From assembly GCA_014529385.2 (NCBI GenBank), contig CM043958.1, forward strand, positions 89,613,025-89,677,024: a stretch of 64,000 bases of DNA, in the 5' to 3' direction. The notes beneath the pieces are model-generated. The model saw only the letters and a program-made list of their open reading frames with translations. It had not been told where the DNA came from and made no database searches. Positions within the stretch are counted from its first letter, which is position 1. The number at the start of each line of letters is the position of its first letter. The stretch is from Adiantum capillus-veneris. Lineage: Eukaryota > Streptophyta > Polypodiopsida > Polypodiales > Pteridaceae. Both the position numbers and the translations under genes were made by a program. This document shows positions 46,362 to 57,518 of this stretch, piece by piece.

Positions 46362-46590
46362 TGTTGTCAAGGTAGCAATGTTGTAGTGGATAGCCATGTT
46401 GTCACATTGATTGGCTCATGTGTTTGTGCTAGCCTTATGTTTGAAGAGAGGCATGCTATTGTTGTAGCTTGTGCCTCATTGTTGTTAAAGCAACACCGTT
46501 GTCTTGGATAGCCATGTTGTTGTTGTTGTTGTTGGTTGGTGCATGTGTTTGTTGATCTTTGTTTGAGGGGAGGTATGCTATAGTCTTGAT
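46362..46590. repeat. Degenerate ~118-bp tandem duplication
   Basis: Two units, about 46362-46480 and 46481-46590, sharing GGATAGCCATGTTGT, CATGTGTTTGT and GGCATGCTAT/GGTATGCTAT words. The second has a (TTG)n expansion. No coding sense seen. Confidence 0.75.
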
Positions 46591-46849
46591 GGGAGGCTTG
46601 TTGTCTCAAGGGCCAATTGATTTCATCTTGTTGGCTTGCCATTTTTTCAGTCACAAAGAGTCCTTGGGGAGGCTTGCAATCTAGTATTTGGGTGCTTGAT
46701 AAGACCTACAAGATTAGGCAATTTCTTTGCATGTTGCAGTGTGACTCCTCTATTGGTGGTAGGAGGGGATGCATGAGTGTTCCTTTAGATAAAGTCTATA
46801 AATTGGGACTTCCATTCTCTACTAGAGGTAGATTGCGATTGGAGGAATG

Positions 46850-47040
46850 ACTCTAACTCTCTCTAAAGTCAAAAGTGGATCAACTGCCTCTAGTATTGGG
46901 TTGACTCCCATTGGCTCTTGGAGAGTGGGCTACCTTGTGAGTGTCTTTATAGCCTAGCTTTTGTATGAATCTTTCCTCCAAGGTATATTCAAGAGATGAT
47001 CTCTGTAATACCCTCTCTTTAATGGAAGAGCAAAGGACAA
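46850..47040 (-). mobile_element. LINE fragment of the (TC)n family
   Basis: Minus translation reads YYRDHLLNI and KLGYKDTHKVAHS in neighbouring frames, matching HYRDHFLTI and PCYKDTNMPHNS of LINE D (32640-32500). Only the ORF2 C-terminal region is present. Boundaries are approximate. Confidence 0.55.
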
Positions 47041-47792
47041 GGGATATTCATGCTAAGTAAGAATTATATTGGGCAAATGAAGGAACTATATAATTTTCCA
47101 CATTTGTGCAAAATTACCTAACCACAAGAAGTTTTCTAATTGTTCTAGATTCCATAGGAGATCGAGTTATGTTTGCTATCCAAGCTAAAGATGGAAATGA
47201 AGATATCTCTCTCTAGCATAGTTTCCATGACAACATATTTATTTTTTGGTCAAGCCATAATACTATGAAAGCAATAAAATTCCATTCTGATTGCTTAAAG
47301 ATATTTCATAGTGATCAAAATGAAAACTAGGATTGACCAACAACTTTTCTCTCTCTAAGCTATAGAGAGAGTTCTTGTGTAAACCCTCAAATGGGGTACA
47401 AAATCAGTGGAGATGGAGACATTAAGATTATAAATGCTAAAAAACCTTGAACATTCACAAGCCATAGGTTTCAATGGACCTTTTTGGTGATAAAACACCC
47501 TAAATAATGACCTCAAAAGACATTCTTTTTGCCCAAGAAGCTCTTATAAACTTGGGGAATGGATACAAGGGTGTTAAAAGCTCATGGTATCCTCATTAAA
47601 CTAGGAAAAACCATTTTAGGATTTCAACATACAGATCGAGACGGGTTCAAAATACTAATGAACCATAATTTCTACGTCTAAGAGTAGTACAAAAAATACA
47701 CAAAATTGCATCCATATGACATGAGGCTAGGGATAAGGGGAAAGTAAATCAAGTCACAAATCAAGCAAAGTCAGCATGCAACTAACTTTATT

Positions 47793-47794
<2 letters not shown>

Positions 47795-47880
<86 letters not shown>
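47795..47880. repeat. (TC)n microsatellite, 86 bp
   Basis: The longest TC tract in the window. It is preceded by CTAACTTTATTTA, an ending reminiscent of the LINE 3' ends here, but no LINE coding sequence is seen upstream. Confidence 0.95.
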
Positions 47881-47883
<3 letters not shown>

Positions 47884-48577
47884 TTCTAGAAGCCTCAATT
47901 CTGTCGTGGTGATAAGGGAGTGCACGTACATCATAGAGACTCTCCGAAGAAGCCATGGCATGCTTATACACTCTCTAAAGATCTTACAAAGCCCCACATA
48001 TCTCTGTTCTCTGTTCTTATCAATAGTTATCTGCTAATCTATTGCAACACAACAAAGAAGCTGCCCAAAATGTTAGTTGTGTAATCATGGTTATCTACTA
48101 AGCTTTCAAACTTCATCTCAATCCCTCTCTACAAGGCTATGTGATTCTGATAATTGAGTGTCTTTGAGAGGGAGATTGGGACTTTAGAGATTTGTGACAA
48201 ATTTGAGTGCCTAATTGCTTGGATTTTGAATTTGTAAGCCTTCATGGTCCACGTGTGATTAATGGAAGCTCCAAAGTCAATTTTTTTGGTTATGCTCATA
48301 ACCATGTTCATCACCTAAACAAGAATTCCTTTCAAGGTGCAAAATGTCACATATTTTTTCCCTCTATGCTGTGTTTTTTTGTTTATGTTGCAATTTCATA
48401 TTTGCAAAAAGAGCTTTATATACATTGTAAGCTATAACTAGTGGCACAAAAAATTGTAGATTATAATAAGTTTAGATGGGACGTAATTTTTTGCCGAGCG
48501 CTTTTTTGGAATCCGGCGAGCAAATTTCAAGAAGATTCTTTTTCCCTTCTCAACTTTATTCTTTCTCTTTATTCTCC

Positions 48578-48582
<5 letters not shown>

Positions 48583-48615
<33 letters not shown>
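48583..48615. repeat. (TC)n microsatellite
   Basis: 33 bp of TC units. Confidence 0.95.
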
Positions 48616-48618
<3 letters not shown>

Positions 48619-48732
48619 ATATGTGTGTGCTTTGACGATGCTTGTATGTGTGTTAAAAAAAGTGGTAAATGGTTCTATCACCATAGCACCCAAGATTCTT
48701 CTTCTCCATCATCATCATCATCATCTTCTCCT

Positions 48733-48735
<3 letters not shown>

Positions 48736-48780
<45 letters not shown>
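48736..48780. repeat. (TC)n microsatellite next to an ATC run
   Basis: 45 bp of TC preceded by CATCATCAT units. Confidence 0.95.
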
Positions 48781-48788
<8 letters not shown>

Positions 48789-49889
48789 GTCTCGATCAAA
48801 CGTTCATAATTTATAAATCTCTCTATGTTACTATCCTCTCACTCATACATGCAACTTGTCTTCTCAAATGTTGTGATATATGTTGGGCAACAAGATTAAC
48901 CACCAACGTGATAAGTGTCCTTCTATTTTGTCACCCTTGTGAGCACTCGTACATATGCAACAAATCAATTTCAACTGTTCACACTCCATAATAATGAAAT
49001 TAAATTTTGAACAACATTTAAAGACTGCAATAAAAACACCACAGACTATTATTAAAAGGGTTTAAAGTACACAACTTAAAACAACAACTACAATAAAATA
49101 GATATGGAGAAAAAAACAAGTACAATATGCTAATATGACGTCAAGGCCTTACTTCTCCAACATTACCGAGGAACGGTGAGATCTAGTTTTTGTTGTTGTT
49201 GTTTTGATTGTTTCCTCGATTGGCTATTCTTTGCCCAACAATGTATGACATCCACACTTCTACCCAAGCCTCCACGTGTCGTTCAAAGAATGTACACTCC
49301 TATGGGTTGCCAAAACCATGTTCCTCCCATATCATACTTGCATTGTTGGATAGTGCGGCAACTTGATCGATTTCCCCTTGGTTGGATGTGCATTGAAATC
49401 AAGGTTTTGCATGGCGTTGAATATAGAGCTTGTGGCCTCATCGAATGTATGGAGAGAGTCAGTGTAGTTGTATGCACTCTGTGCTGTGCATACTGCATTC
49501 ATAGCATATACACTATTGAGAATATAAGTGGTGCGCACATTGTTGATGGGGTCAACATGGGGAGGGGATTGACCACGTTGATCGCGTTGTCCACGATGAA
49601 TGAATGAATGAAACATGGTGTTCTTCTGGCTACTTACTAAAAAAACTCAGCGGCTTTACTTCAAGGGTCGTTTACACCATGTCCTTCGTAATATTTTCAC
49701 TTAAAATATTACGAAAGAAAAAAAAACACTAATAGATTAACCACCATATTGACTTGCCTTCAAAAATTAAACATAGTTACAAAATTAAACATCAACATAG
49801 AGCAAACACGTACAAATTGAGCAAAAATTAAAACATAGTATGACCAACCAGTAAGTTCAGGTGTATCATTACATAGAAATGACTTAATA

Positions 49890-52800
49890 TGGAGTAATCA
49901 ATACAAGTTGGGATTTAAGTTCCTGGTGGCCGCAAATCTTGTGGGGCTTGCGCTACTAGGGCATGAGCAGGTGGGGGCCCCATGGGCAATGTGGGAAATA
50001 GTGACCATAGAGCGGTTGACCATAGCTTGGCCATCAAGGAACTATGGCTGGAGGTTTACTTGAAGGAGGAGCAGATGGCACAACCGACTCTTGGCGACGT
50101 CGTAAAGGAGATGAGGGTGGTTGTGACTATGCTCTACGAGATACCTCGCCCACATGATGTGTCGATCCTAGACCAGTAGGAAGCCGCTGTTGTGGTTGAA
50201 TATGTATCAAAATAAATTTCTTGTCCCATTTAATGCCGATACAATGGCGTCGTAGATAATTGTACTCCATTGCCAAGCCACCACAACCTGCTAGACTATC
50301 TAAAACTGCATCCCCAACCTTTGTGAAGGTGCCCAACAACCACCTGTTTACAAAAGCACAAACATTAGCAGCCATTTCAATGGCACATTAGCGGGCTAGT
50401 TCAATGGAAAAAATTGAGCATAAAGGTGTCCTCCTAGACTTACCGAGAGAAAAGAACTCGCTCTTCTCCACTCCATGACAAAATGATGCTCCAAGGGCAT
50501 CTAGCGTCCATGGAAATTCCCGTAATGGCTCTCAAATCATGTCACAATCAAACTCGAATCTATCGTTGTTAGCTGCCACATCTCCTACTTGACGATCATA
50601 TAGTGGAAACTAGAAGGCCTTCAATTTTACGTGTGAACATGACCAACAATAAGGTCACGACTTGCAATATGAGTACCGTTTCAAACAAAAAACACACCAA
50701 TATCTACCAACCATAAAATTCGTTGGAGAAATGGTTGAGAACTTATTGGATCCGTGAAGTCATCTATCATAGCATATGTGAGTGACACCATGCAAAGAGG
50801 GAAGATGGCAAAAATCGTGCAAGCGAGCCTCCTCGGTGATGAGTGCGAAGTGGTCTGCCCGGCATGCCATGACTACTGTTCCATCCAAGAGTAAAAAATC
50901 TGCAGCCAAGATAAACACACTAGCAACGAGCTTGATAGAGAATGCATTCCATCAGAGTATGCCATCAATGCTGGAATCAAGTTTGCAATTTGTGGGAAGG
51001 TCTGCCCACACAAGTCGCACCCCTCCAAGCGGCTGATCAGGCTCTATTTTGCCAGAGTGTGAGAGAGATCCAATCAAACGTTGGATCACTCGAAGGCTCC
51101 TACAATACATAAATACCATGCAAAAGAAGATTGAGAGGGTGCTTACCAAATTCAAAGTGGAAGCCAAAGTGTCATAATCTCACTCAGAAGAAATCTTTGG
51201 ATCCATGATAGCCTTCTGTAGATGGCATACATCAACAAGCACTGCGAGATGTATTGGGACTAGCCCAATGCTTGAAATTTCTGCCACTTGTGCATCAGAG
51301 TGAGCCCAAACTGTGTCAAACGCAAAATTTAATGAAATATTAGGTACCACAAGTTTGCTGTTGTCAAAACAATCATTTGTTTGTGGTGGAATTTCTTACC
51401 TAGGGGAATGAAGTCAAGTGGTTCGGGTGGCTGAATAGAAACTGGGTAGCTATCTTGCTTTGTCCAGTAGCAATGGATATGGTTCGCTAGGGACCTCAGG
51501 ATCTCAAGGCTTGGGAAGGACTAGATCTGCGTAACTCCAAGTGACGTTTAGAATCACCTTGCTCATAATCTGAGCCTCCACCTTCATGCTCGCTCCTTTC
51601 ACTCCGAAGTTCCTTCGAGATCTCTGAAAAATCATTGATGACTAGTCGCCCTCTCTTCTTATCTTGTTTAGGTTTTTTCTGAGTTGTTTTTGGGCTTCAA
51701 CGTCCCTTGGTCGTGCTAGAGAAAATGGCATCAATGGGAGGTTGATTGATGGTGACACCTAAGCTTTTGCCCTTAACCTTTATCTTCTTGTGCAATGCTG
51801 CAAGTACAAAAGAAAGCGAGGACACTATAGCAAACTATACACATTAGTTGAACAAGAAAAACATGACTTACCATTGTATGCTTCAACTTCGTCTTCGAGA
51901 AATTCGCCATCTGCATAGTCCAAAAACCATGGACAATCTCTTCACATTTTCTTATCATGGAGCTTCTCTATCGAATCACAGGATAGATATCTCTCTCCTC
52001 TCTCTCAGACTCCACCCACGCATTGCTGGGATGCTTGGGGTATAGACTGCGAAGGCCTATTTTAAGGGCGCCCAACCACCATCTACAAAAAACAAGAGGA
52101 ATAACTTCACCATTTAAAATACACGATTTTAATATTGTAAAGTTCAAAATCCGTCCCATGAAGTGCCCTACAAGCTTTTTCCCTATCGTCTTCATTGAAT
52201 TTGTCCAATGAGGACTGTGGGTCCGCAAGCGCTAGTTTTTGCATCATAAATATATCGTATGCAGTGGTGTGAGGCACATGGACTCGCATCACCCTAGTTT
52301 TAAATGAAACACTATATTAACAATTGAAAATATCAAGTGCACCAATAGTAATGTGAAGAAACTTACTTGTTGATCATGCCGAGTACCAAGAGAAATTTTG
52401 CCATCTCCGCAAGGTCACAGTTCACAATCGTGCACTCAACCTTTAGTGTAGAGAATTCATCCAACCGCTCCTGCAATACCCAATCTTTCCATGCATGGAG
52501 CCGGTGGTTGCCATCCCAAATGATGAACATGTTCTCCTCTATGCGAGAGAGCTCGGTCTCTAATTTAGTCATCAAATGTGGCCGACATTACTAACTCTCT
52601 ACTGTAAGTGCCACGCCAATCGAATGGTATAGGATCTTGTCCGAAAAAAGCTTCAAACACAATGAAGCAAGCCATTGTGGCTTGGTAACCTCTTTTGACT
52701 ATAGAGGTTGTTAGTACAACCACACAATCATCATTCGTTCTATTGGCCGGGTTGGCAAAAAGACGGCAAAGAGGGATGTGAGGCAACAAGCGATTGTATG

Positions 52801-52942
52801 GCACAACATGTGTATCAATCCAACCTGATGAGATGTGGCTATCAAACACGGATCCAAATAAATCAGTAAGAGGATCATTATCTGTGTTTTCCACAAGGAT
52901 GGTCGTCGACGTGACTGCACTCGTCGAACGAGACTCTTGCAT
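49890..52942 (-). pseudogene. ParB-like plus DNA amino-methyltransferase gene, decayed, multi-exon
   Basis: Minus-strand exons inferred at 52942-52367, 52293-52111, 52082-51872, 51797-51400, 51310 to about 50710 (possibly split by a 47-base intron), 50609-50445 and 50343 to about 49890. The N-terminal part reads SIVKRGYQATMACFIV.. then FIIWDGNHRLHAWK (DGNHR at 52515-52501), as in ParB/sulfiredoxin-fold domains. The C-terminal part reads GVRLVWADLPTN (at a DPPY position, 51005-50988), a hydrophobic LLLDGTVVMACRADH segment, then KVGDAVLDSLAGCGG (motif I, 50300-50277) and CIGIKWDKKF. Motif IV before motif I is the beta-class order of N6-A/N4-C methyltransferases. A proline-rich tail follows. TGA/TAG stops and about four frameshifts make it non-functional. 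Family calls rest on motifs only. Confidence 0.6.
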
Positions 52943-53329
52943 CGTCGTCAAATCGGACGCTCCAACCACAAAACCGCTCTCTTAAGTGGTGTGCAGAGAA
53001 TTTTTTTCCTTGGGTGATTTGAATTGTCATTTCTTTTTGGCAGTCCACGTCTTTAGACCGTTTTCTTGTTAAAATTGGCATCTTCTTTGTTAATTACGGT
53101 GCTTATGGATTTCAAAGAAATGATGAAATGTGAAAGTAATATGAAAGGTTTGAAGATGTGGGAAGAAGGTTTAAGAGAAATGAAATAAAAGAAAGTGGAA
53201 GTGGAATGTTTGGAAAGGTACGAAGGAATGGAAAAAAAAAATTGCTTTTCTAAAAGATAGAGATCACTAACACTTAAGGAAGAATAGAACTATGAGGAAA
53301 AAAAAGAGGAGATGAGTAAGCTTTCATAG
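52943..53329. other. Upstream region of the ParB-methyltransferase relic
   Basis: AT-rich, no coding motif. It may hold the promoter of the minus-strand relic; no clear TATA can be singled out. Confidence 0.4.
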
Positions 53330-54065
53330 GCATTTGAAAGGGGCGGGGGGGTCGGCACAAGCGGGTGTGTGTAGGGGCACGAGTGGTGGTGTGCAGGGGG
53401 GCAACGGGGCAGGCGCAAGAAAGAGGTGGGGGCATGTACGACGGGGGGTGCACGGGAAGGGATGGGACGCAGGGGAAAGAGGGATGCACACAAAAAGGGG
53501 AGAGGGATGTAGGGCAGGCGCAGGGGGCATGCACGAGAAGGGACGGGGCGACAGGACAGGCAGAGGGAAAAGGTGGGGACGCGCATGACAGGGGGTCAGA
53601 GGGCCGGGGGGACGCACGGGAAGGGGCGGGGCGCATGGCAAAAGGGGGACGCACACGGGAAGGGACGGGGTGCAGGGCGGCAAGGGGACGCAATGTGGGG
53701 TCCATGTGGAATCTACATGGACTATGGGCGACCCGTAGTCCACATGGATTGCCACGCAATGCACTCCCTTTTGCGTGGTGTACCATGTAGGTACCACATC
53801 AATGTGGTGGCTATGTGGCATGCCACGCAGAGGGTAGTGCACCACATGGCATTCCACGTGGAAGTCCATGTGGATTGTGAGTCGCCCGCCCCTTGCCCCC
53901 TGTTGCCACCCCCTGTGTCCCCCCTCCCCCCAGCCGCCCCTTGCAATGCGCACCCTGTGCCACCCCCTTGCTGTCCCCTGTGTCGTCCCCCGCCCCCTTA
54001 CAGTGCATGCCCGTCTGCGCTGCCTCCCTGCGTTCCCTGGTGGCTGCCCCCCGTCACCCTACCGC

Positions 54066-54066
<1 letters not shown>
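53330..54066. repeat. GC-rich, strand-asymmetric foldback-like island
   Basis: 53334-53700 is very G-rich with irregular ~45-60-bp repeats (words such as GACGCACGGGAAGGGACGGGG). 53880-54066 is very C-rich. Between them (53700-53880) are several overlapping palindromic words around CCATGTGGA and TCCACATGG. The arms could pair as a large imperfect hairpin, as in foldback elements. Long GC-rich ORFs occur on both strands and are compositional. Confidence 0.7.

Positions 54067-54067
<1 letters not shown>

Positions 54068-54135
<68 letters not shown>
54068..54135. repeat. (GA)n microsatellite
   Basis: 68 bp directly after the C-rich arm. Confidence 0.95.
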
Positions 54136-54136
<1 letters not shown>

Positions 54137-54176
54137 CAACAAAGGGGGGGATTTGAGTATGTGTGATTCACACGAG

Positions 54177-54178
<2 letters not shown>

Positions 54179-54225
<47 letters not shown>
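54179..54225. repeat. (GA)n microsatellite
   Basis: 47 bp, separated from the previous tract by 43 bases. Confidence 0.95.
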
Positions 54226-54227
<2 letters not shown>

Positions 54228-54405
54228 AACAAGAGAGTGCGATGCAAATTAAACAGACTAATTATAATTTTGGATTTAAAAAATTATTAAATATTACTAA
54301 TAACTACTAAGATCGATATAAAATGCTCTTAAATCCTCTAAACGCAACTAAACACTTTCACTCTCATCTTTTCAATCTCCTGCTTATCTTTTCTACTCGA
54401 ATATC

Positions 54406-55392
54406 ATGTCATGCACTATAGACTTCCTTTCTTTTAAAAGGGCTTTTTCCTTTACCAATGGGAAGATTATCTTTGGGGTTAAATATCTACAGAAGCATGT
54501 TTTGCCACAAATGTTTTCTGCTTTTCATGCAATTGTCATGGTTGGAAGTGAAAAGTTGACAGTACCAATGTGGAGAGAACAAGCAATCACTTGGGAGAGG
54601 AGTTTTATGTTGTGGACAAATCTCTTTCTACAAAGTTCATGGTGCTAGTCAAAGATGACACAGTCTCAAATTCTAGTGGCATGGCTGCTCCATTGGTGGA
54701 TATTCCCTACATAGATCTTGCTAGTCGTTCAAGAAAGGAACACCTCTTTGGAGAGCGAGCATTGGAAAATTCTATCGAGGTAAGGAGTACAAATAGTATT
54801 TTGTCATTTTTTAATGCAATGATGAATCCCAACACTTTGACAAAGCTTCTTTCAAAGATAGTGAAAATCAAACAAGTGTTGGAAATACCAAAGGTGTACA
54901 ATGGTAACTTGGTGTTTGAGTTTCCATCGACTTTAGGAAAGGTTTATCCAATCGATGCTATGGAACATAAATATGATCCACACCGTTGGACCAAACCGCA
55001 AACCTCAAATATCGCATTTCCTGGAGTGTGTCGCAAAAGTCAGTGTGCAGGTGCTCTAAAACGTCTCAATGAAACTTGTCCCAAATTGGTTAATTTTGAA
55101 AAGTCAAACACCACGCATTTGAATGGAATCATGCTAAAATTACCTTGCATGGGCAAGTTTTGCGCCGGACTTGGTGGCAAGCTTACTTGCCACTATTGCA
55201 GTCAACCGCCCATTTGTTTGCGTACATGTGATTGCTTCGTATATTATGTCATGCCAAGGGATGAGAACATGATTAGATTAATGGTATATGAAGGAGCTCA
55301 CCAACATGACATGTGGGATGGTTCATCAAAAGGGCTCACCGATAAAACCAAAGAAATGGTTGCACTAGTTCTCAGTGTACATAGACAAAAAG

Positions 55393-55427
<35 letters not shown>

Positions 55428-55493
55428 ACATGTGGTTGTCAGTCTTTGACTCTAACCAATACTTACCTCATCCGACAAAGAAAAACTTGTTGA
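54406..55493 (+). pseudogene. Cysteine-rich, possibly WRKY/GCM1-like zinc-finger protein fragment
   Basis: The main frame 54570-55493 (307 codons) is preceded by an overlapping frame (54406-54648) that may be its start before a frameshift near 54580. The central part is moderately charged without known motif. The C-terminal half is rich in Cys: CRKSQC, CMGKFC, CHYC and CLRTCDC. It ends YYVMPRDENMIRLMVYEGAHQHD, which resembles the last strand and H-x-H of WRKY/GCM1/FLYWCH-type fingers found in many transposases. An (AC)n tract (55393-55425) then breaks the frame into a His-Thr run. It is transcribed away from the ParB-methyltransferase relic. No transposase core is seen here. Confidence 0.45.
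55393..55425. repeat. (AC)n microsatellite
   Basis: About 16 AC units at the end of the cysteine-rich frame. Confidence 0.95.
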
Positions 55494-57450
55494 AATCTTC
55501 CAAAGAATTTTTGCCACGTCCTTTTGATGGAAGCCAAGATGGATAATGACCTTTAAATAATAAAAGGAAGAAGAAAAGGTCAAACTTATTTTAAATGGAA
55601 CATGTTTTGGAACCTTTGACGATGTCATTACCTCTTTGTGTCGTACTTTTTAGACCATTGTTCCATTAAATACTTTTAGTTTTGTACCAAACTCCTAAAG
55701 ATTAAACTAAGTAGTAGAACTATACTTAATCTAATCATTTCTAAGTTTTGACACCGATAAAAACTAATAGGCTCTTTCACACATGCAATACCTACTTAAG
55801 GCTAACAAAATATGTGGTCTTATTTATATGGATGTAGGTAAGAATTCTATCTTTTCTTATAGAGGTTTAGGCTCGCTACAATCTGACCTTGAAGATGAAG
55901 GCTACTTCATCCACATAATTTTTGTAGTCGTAATGTATAGGATACCTAGAATTTTACTTTATTCTAACCATATTGTACAAAACTAATATTTGAGTACAAA
56001 ATCATTTGTGTGCAAAGACCTTGCTTTTGGCCAAGGCCAATTGTCTTTTTAACATAACATTCTTTTGTGTATAAGTATTATAATTAATACAACAACAACA
56101 CACACACATGCGCACGCGCTAAACACAAGGTCTCCTCAATCAACTAGGTAGGTTGGGATTGCAGACATACTGGGTCTACTGTTGATCCATTAATTAATTA
56201 AGGTTGGAGATTCCCACCATACTAAAAGGATAATGCATTTTACGACAATGTGGAGGTGATGCACACGCAACACTCCCCCACCTCCTCTCCTCCATCACGT
56301 CGAGGTCCTGTTCTGCCCGCCGTCCACCTCCTCTCCTACACCACGCCCAGCTCCTGCATCCTTTCAGCTCCATCGCAGTTCCCTCTCTGCTGCGCAAGAC
56401 ACCCACTGCATCCTGAACATCCTTGGAGCCTGCCGTGCTATAGTGAATACGGTCCACCCTAAGCCTGCTCTGCACGACACACACACACACACAGAGCGAA
56501 CGCTCAATCTCTTGAGTTCCCTTGTTGTGCTCCTCACCTCTACGGGGTCACCATTGTCCTGCGCTCTCGCTCTTTGGCTTTACAAAGCAGCAACTTCAGC
56601 GACGTCAACCAAAAAAATATCTAGCCATTCGTCTTGCCATGCGAAATCCCCCTCTCTTCTGTATCCCCTCTCTCCTCCACGTGCTGGCTCCAGCATTTTT
56701 CCGATCGAACGCATTAGAGCATCTAGAGATATTCTCGTTAATGAGACCTGCTGTGAAAATTAGGCCAACATACTTAGGCTTTGACACACCCGCTGTTGGC
56801 AATGCATCACAACTTATTAATCACTCCTCTTTATCTCCTAAAAAGAAATCTTCTATCTTACCCATGCTTTCCGATTGGGTCAAAATTCTTGCAACACTTG
56901 ATATGGAGCCTAAGGAGGATGTACTATGATCTTTGAATCAATTAACCAAACTCTGGTCTTAGCTCAAAATATAACCAAGAGCTTGATCACTTTTCTTTCA
57001 TGGGAGCTGAGCTTGCCACTTTTATGAAGAAATTGTGTGGGCTTAATCCGGCTTTTGTCACTACAATGGCTACACTTTGTTGCTTTGAACATCTTGTGGC
57101 TCAGAGTCTCATCATGAATTTCTTGAACCCATGTCAGCATCATATTTCATGGACTAGATACCATCTCATTTAAGGATGTCTTAAAGTTTCTTAAAAGGAC
57201 ACAAGAAACTAAAATTTTGTTATCTATAACATTAGTTTGATCTTGGATATGCTACTAGCGTGTAGATTACTAGTAGGTATAAAAAGGAGAACAAAAATAC
57301 TTCTTGAAAGATAGGGTCTTGTCCACTAAATGTGGCACCAACTTGTTATATGACATAAGTACGTTGTTGCTTCATCTATCTTTACCTTTTCAAAGCACAA
57401 TGATTTTTAGTTAGATATAATTCAAAAACATAAGTCAAGGAAGAAGAGGA

Positions 57451-57451
<1 letters not shown>
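55494..57451. other. AT-rich stretch with one unrecognised frame
   Basis: No protein family recognised. The plus frame 56522-56929 (135 codons, ending ..LATLDMEPKEDVL) is open, but with no identifiable motif; an equally open frame overlaps at 56443-56763. Short (CA)n runs are at about 56097-56106 and 56478-56493. Confidence 0.4.

Positions 57452-57514
<63 letters not shown>
57452..57514. repeat. (GA)n at a LINE 3' edge
   Basis: About 62 bp; reads (TC)n after the LINE 3' end on the minus strand. Confidence 0.95.

Positions 57515-57518
<4 letters not shown>

Larger units (their letters stand above)
47041..49889. other. Intergenic stretch with microsatellites
   Basis: No gene recognised. It contains (TC)n at 47795-47880, 48583-48615 and 48736-48780, an ATC run at about 48707-48725, and AT-rich unique sequence. 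The minus frame 49332-49616 (95 codons) has no recognisable motif. ORFs over the TC tracts encode only SL/RE dipeptide runs. Confidence 0.6.

Noticed and set aside
47788-47997. Open frames encoding long RE or SL dipeptide runs over TC/GA tracts (also near 32.1, 48.7, 54.1 kb)
   Set aside because: They are translations of dinucleotide microsatellites and carry no protein signal.
49890-52942. Bacterial contamination as the source of the ParB-methyltransferase
   Set aside because: The coding blocks are separated by GT-AG introns and lie between plant-type repeats.
53274-54290. Several overlapping long frames on both strands in the GC-rich island
   Set aside because: Peptides are proline/glycine/arginine-rich products of composition, equally open on both strands, with no family motif.
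56194-56929. Possible gene near 56.5 kb
   Set aside because: Two overlapping frames are open, but neither has a recognisable motif, splice structure or homologous copy in the window.
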